The position numbers were made by a program, and so were the translations under genes. A model generated the notes under the pieces. That model was given only the letters and a program-made list of their open reading frames with translations. It made no database searches and was not told where the DNA came from. Below, one piece after another: positions 61,015-64,000 of a stretch of 64,000 bases of DNA. The DNA is from an uncultured Alphaproteobacteria bacterium (GTDB taxonomy: Bacteria; Pseudomonadota; Alphaproteobacteria; Micropepsales; Micropepsaceae): NCBI GenBank assembly GCA_902826695.1, contig CADEFU010000001.1, positions 62,001-126,000 on the forward strand, read 5' to 3'. Position 1 is the stretch's first letter. The number at the start of each line of letters is the position of its first letter.

Positions 61015-62178
61015 TTAGTGGTAGACCTCAAACAGCCCCGCACCGCCCATGCCGCCGCCGATGCACATGGAGACGACGACGTGCTTGGCCTTGCGACGGC
61101 GTCCCTCCATGAGGGCGTGGCCGGTGAGGCGTGCGCCCGTCATGCCGAACGGATGGCCGATCGCAATCGAACCGCCGTTGACGTTGTACTTCGCGGGGTC
61201 GATCTCCAGCTTGTCGCGGCTGTAGAGGCATTGGCTCGCGAAGGCTTCGTTCAGCTCCCAAAGATCAATGTCGGAGACCTTGAGACCGTGACGTTTCAGC
61301 AAGCGCGGCACCGCAAAGACGGGGCCGATGCCCATTTCATCGGGTTCGCAGCCGGCGATCGCCCAGCCTTTGAATGCGCCCAACGGCTTGAGGCCCCGGC
61401 GTTCGGCTTCCTTGGCTTCCATCACGACGACAGCGGCGGCGCCATCCGACAGTTGGCTGGCGTTGCCGGCGGTGATGAACTTGCCCGGACCCTTCACCGG
61501 TTCAAGTTTGGCGAGGCCTTCGAGCGTCGTGTCGGGACGGTTGCACTCGTCGCGATCGACGACATAGTCGACGAAGCTCTCGGCCTTCGTCGCTTTGTCC
61601 ACTACCTTCATCTTCGTTTTGACCGGGATTATTTCGTCTTTGAATTTACCCGCTTGCTGGGCGGCCGCCATACGGCGTTGGGATTCGAGCGAGTATTCGT
61701 CTTGGTATTCGCGGCTGACCTTGTAGCGCTGAGCCACGACGTCGGCGGTGTCGATCATCGGCATCCAGAAGTCGGGGTACATCTGCGTGAGTTTGTCGTC
61801 ACGTCCGCCGCCACCGCCGCCTTGATAAGTGATCGAGTCCACGCCGGAGCCAACGACGATGTCGGCGCCTTCGTGCGTGACGTAGTGCGCCGCATGAGCG
61901 ATGGCGTTGAGCCCTGAGGAGCAGGCGCGGTTGATCGTGACGCCCGACGTCGTGACCGGAAGGCCTGCGAGCAGGGCGCCTGCGCGCGCAACGTTGCCTG
62001 AGGCGGCGACGCAGCCCGCGACGACGTCTTCGACGTCTTTCGGTTCGACGTTTGCACGCTTGACGGCGTGCTCGATCGCGTGGCCCAGCATCGTCATGTT
62101 CGATGTGTTGTTAAACCCACCGCGCGCGGCTTTCGCGAGTCCGGTGCGGGCGTAGGATACGATGACGGCTTGGCGCAT
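61015..62178 (-). CDS. Thiolase (acetyl-CoA acyltransferase)
   Basis: A 387-aa thiolase. The nucleophilic cysteine lies in [12 protein letters not shown] (about 87-97), the histidine in [17 protein letters not shown] (about 343), and the second cysteine in [14 protein letters not shown] near the end. The length fits degradative thiolases (FadA/AtoB). It cleaves 3-ketoacyl-CoA or condenses acetyl-CoA. The start at 62178 ([12 protein letters not shown]) was chosen over the longer open frame to 62229. Confidence 0.92.
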   Translation of the reverse strand: MRQAVIVSYARTGLAKAARGGFNNTSNMTMLGHAIEHAVKRANVEPKDVEDVVAGCVAASGNVARAGALLAGLPVTTSGVTINRACSSGLNAIAHAAHYVTHEGADIVVGSGVDSITYQGGGGGGRDDKLTQMYPDFWMPMIDTADVVAQRYKVSREYQDEYSLESQRRMAAAQQAGKFKDEIIPVKTKMKVVDKATKAESFVDYVVDRDECNRPDTTLEGLAKLEPVKGPGKFITAGNASQLSDGAAAVVVMEAKEAERRGLKPLGAFKGWAIAGCEPDEMGIGPVFAVPRLLKRHGLKVSDIDLWELNEAFASQCLYSRDKLEIDPAKYNVNGGSIAIGHPFGMTGARLTGHALMEGRRRKAKHVVVSMCIGGGMGGAGLFEVYH

Positions 62179-62656
62179 TTGTTTAGCCTCGATGTTGGAT
62201 AGCGGATGCAGCCATTCTGCCACGGCCAAATCGGGCGCGCTTCAAGAAAAGTCCGACAAGGCGTCACGCTACGGTCATGTAGGTGGTGTTGGTTCACCGC
62301 GTGCCATCGGCGTTTGCGATGGTGCGCCCTGCCTTGTCTGCTTGGAGCGGTGCCCCTACCGCTCCAAGCGCCCAAGGCGCCGCAGGGAACTGGGCGGCGT
62401 ACGCTCTCTATATGCGCGCCGGGTAGGTGATCTTCTCCCCAGGGAAATTGGCGTCGGAGTGTTGCGCGGCTAGGCCCGACAACGCTTTGATTTGTAACGC
62501 GATTTTCTGTGCGCTGTTCCGCCACGGATGGCTGTGGCAAAGGTGCGACGCCAGCATCACAAAAGGTTCACTGGGGCGTGGTTCACGTCACCCGCGATGG
62601 CGGACCTCCGGAACGTGACGGTTCGGTCCATCGGCGAAGTCCACAAAGGGGTTCTC
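62179..62656. promoter_or_regulatory. Divergent intergenic region with a perfect 12-bp inverted repeat
   Basis: A 478-base space between the thiolase and pstS genes with no gene I can support. GCTTGGAGCGGT (62340-62351) and ACCGCTCCAAGC (62358-62369) form a perfect 12-bp stem with a 6-base loop and no T-run on either strand. Shortly before, CCATC and GATGG also pair around a 10-base spacer. The region near pstS shows no clear Pho box. Both promoters should lie here. A ribosome-site purine run (aaagggg) precedes pstS. Confidence 0.45.
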
Positions 62657-63619
62657 ATGCTCAAGAAAACTTTGGTAGCGCTGCTGGCGACGGTGTCGAT
62701 CGGCGCGGTTGCCACGGCGAACGACCTGGATCCGCGGTATCCCGCGTATCAGTCGAAGTCCGGCGTGTCCGGCACGGTGAAGTCGATCGGATCGGATACC
62801 CTCAACAACCTCATGACGCTCTGGGCCGAAGGCTTCAACAAGGCCTATCCCGGCGTGAAGATCGAAATCGAAGGCAAGGGCTCGTCCACGGCTCCGCCGG
62901 CGCTTATCGCCGGTACGGCCGGGTTTGGGCCGATGTCGCGTCCGATGCGTTCGACCGAGTTCGACGCGTTCGAAAAGAAATACGGCTACAAGCCGACGGA
63001 AGTCCGCGTGGCGGTCGATGCGCTTGCGGTGTTCGTCCACAAGGACAACCCGATTAAGTGCCTGTCGCTGGCACAGGTCGACGGCATCTTCTCCTCCTCG
63101 CGGACGCTGGGCGGCGCGAACATCACCAAGTGGGATCAGCTTGGCCTCGGCGGTGAGTATGTCGGCAAGCCGATCTCGCTCTTCGGCCGCAACTCGGCCT
63201 CGGGCACCTATGGCTACTTCAAAGAAGTCGCGATGGGGAACGGCGACTTCAAGGCGACGGTGAAGGAGCAACCGGGCTCGTCGACCGTGGTTCAGGGCGT
63301 CGCTTCCGATAAGTTTGCGATCGGCTATTCGGGCATCGGCTACAAGACCGCCGACGTCCGCGCGGTTGCGATCTCCGGCCGCGACGGGCAGTGCCATGAG
63401 CCCAACCAGAACAATGCCTATCAGGGTAAGTACCCGATCACGCGCTTCCTCTACGTTTACGTGAACAAGAACCCGTCGGCGGCGCTCGATCCGCTGCGCG
63501 GCGAATTCTTGAAATACGTGCTGTCGAAGGAAGGCCAGCAGGTCGTGATCAAGGATGGCTACTATCCGATGCCGTTCGTGTTCGCGAACCAAGATCGTGC
63601 TAAGCTCGGCCTCAACTAA
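62657..63619 (+). CDS. pstS: Phosphate-binding periplasmic protein PstS
   Basis: A 320-aa periplasmic binding protein of the high-affinity phosphate importer. A signal peptide (about 1-22, ending GAVATA) precedes the PBP fold. The phosphate-binding loops GSDTLNNLMTLW and GRNSASGTYGYF are typical. The start is ATG 62657, with the signal peptide directly after; a longer frame to 62528 is not supported. pstC follows after 121 bases. Expected to be induced under phosphate limitation by PhoB, though I see no clean Pho box. Confidence 0.93.
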   Translation: MLKKTLVALLATVSIGAVATANDLDPRYPAYQSKSGVSGTVKSIGSDTLNNLMTLWAEGFNKAYPGVKIEIEGKGSSTAPPALIAGTAGFGPMSRPMRSTEFDAFEKKYGYKPTEVRVAVDALAVFVHKDNPIKCLSLAQVDGIFSSSRTLGGANITKWDQLGLGGEYVGKPISLFGRNSASGTYGYFKEVAMGNGDFKATVKEQPGSSTVVQGVASDKFAIGYSGIGYKTADVRAVAISGRDGQCHEPNQNNAYQGKYPITRFLYVYVNKNPSAALDPLRGEFLKYVLSKEGQQVVIKDGYYPMPFVFANQDRAKLGLN

Positions 63620-63630
63620 CGTTTGACTAC

Positions 63631-63657
63631 GTGCCGGCGGTTCGAAGCCGCCGGCAC
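63631..63657 (+). other. Strong GC hairpin between pstS and pstC
   Basis: GTGCCGGCGG (63631-63640) pairs with CCGCCGGCAC (63648-63657) around TTCGAAG. No T-run follows, so termination is unlikely to be complete. Such hairpins after binding-protein genes often protect the upstream mRNA, giving more PstS than permease. Confidence 0.6.
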
Positions 63658-63740
63658 GGAAATACCTCGCGCGCCGGAACGCGCAAGGCTCGGGGAAATG
63701 CCGGGCGCCAGTCCGGCAAGCATGAATGGCTCGGTGGGCA

Positions 63741-64000
63741 ATGTCGCAAACGAAACAAGCGGCGCCGGAACAGCGGCGTCCCGCATCAGTGATCTATAAG
63801 CGCGACAAGAAGACCAAGGCGTCGGTGCTCTTCACCGACGCTTTTGCGCGTTACGGCATTTCCATCGGCGGCTCGCTGGTCATCATCGCCGTGTTCACGA
63901 TCATGCTGTTTCTCTTGTGGGTCAGCTTCCCGTTGCTCGATGGCGGCAGCGTCAGAGGGACGAAGAGCTATTCGCTTGAAGCGTCCGAGGTGCAGTTCGT
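63741..64000 (+). CDS. pstC: Phosphate ABC transporter permease PstC, 5' part only
   Basis: The gene is cut off by the window edge; 86 codons are seen. ATG 63741 opens MSQTKQAAPE. After a basic region (YKRDKKTKAS) comes a membrane helix (GGSLVIIAVFTIMLFLLWVSF) ending FPLL, as in large PstC proteins with an N-terminal extension. The position after pstS supports the identity. The rest of the permease is not in view. Confidence 0.75.
   Translation, partial: MSQTKQAAPEQRRPASVIYKRDKKTKASVLFTDAFARYGISIGGSLVIIAVFTIMLFLLWVSFPLLDGGSVRGTKSYSLEASEVQF

Noticed and set aside
61018..61917. 299-codon open frame on the plus strand
   Set aside because: Antisense to the thiolase gene; no domain or ribosome site.
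62565..62586. Two GGTTCAC repeats upstream of pstS as a Pho box
   Set aside because: They are spaced by 15 bases, not 11, and do not match the CTGTCAT consensus. A third copy of the heptamer occurs at 62291.
1..64000. CRISPR arrays, tRNA/rRNA genes, insertion sequences, prophage
   Set aside because: I found no regularly spaced repeats, cloverleaf-like sequences, transposase or phage proteins by reading; a tRNAscan or ISfinder run would be decisive.

Overview
The window is GC-rich DNA with densely packed genes. It looks like a chromosomal segment of an alphaproteobacterium. The pointers are the DUF2849 / sulfite reductase hemoprotein / DUF934 order, a DUF2336 protein, an Rsm22-type methyltransferase, LigD with Ku, and a LemA/M48 pair. 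I cannot name the genus. I see no rRNA, tRNA, CRISPR array, insertion sequence or phage gene, and nothing that marks a recent insertion.

Left part (1-18 kb). A short-chain dehydrogenase faces a gene of unknown function that has a paralogue at 25.9 kb. Next come an ornithine-type PLP decarboxylase, a histidine kinase, the assimilatory sulfite-reduction operon (minus strand, 7367 to 4929), an ABC importer with a THI5-like lipoprotein, a DUF1254/DUF1214 pair, a class A penicillin-binding protein, a GH42 beta-galactosidase, two overlapping tiny membrane ORFs, and a pair of acyl-CoA dehydrogenases.

Middle part (18-43 kb). A TonB-dependent receptor ends at a strong terminator. After it come a PepSY gene with a PhoP/PhoQ-like two-component system, an XRE-like regulator, a FecR protein, the second copy of the unknown paralogue, a secreted Nuc-type phospholipase D, a CaiB-type CoA-transferase, HIT and Rsm22 proteins, DUF2336 and TPR proteins. 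A TetR / ferritin-like / SDR cluster has a palindrome over its likely promoter. LemA and an M48 protease follow, then a sulfatase-fold Tat protein with a membrane partner, and a sulfotransferase fused to a long coiled coil.

43-48 kb holds the most unusual cluster: three tightly spaced minus-strand genes (47853 to 43036). They encode a 588-aa coiled-coil protein, a ClpB-like double AAA+ ATPase whose first ATPase domain has lost most hydrolysis and pore features, and a membrane protein. The last overlaps a convergent M23 peptidase gene by 121 bp.

Right part (48-64 kb). It holds an SRAP repair protein, two cytochromes c, small lipoprotein and membrane proteins, a 744-aa ankyrin protein and glutaryl-CoA dehydrogenase. 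Two tandem paralogous small membrane proteins follow, each behind a matching leader: an 18-nt identical box, then a GC hairpin with a C-run loop next to a G-run Shine-Dalgarno sequence. Then come LigD and Ku (end joining), an Old Yellow Enzyme, a thiolase, pstS and the start of pstC. Four convergent gene pairs in the window end in the same 4-nt stop overlap (CTAA or CTAG).
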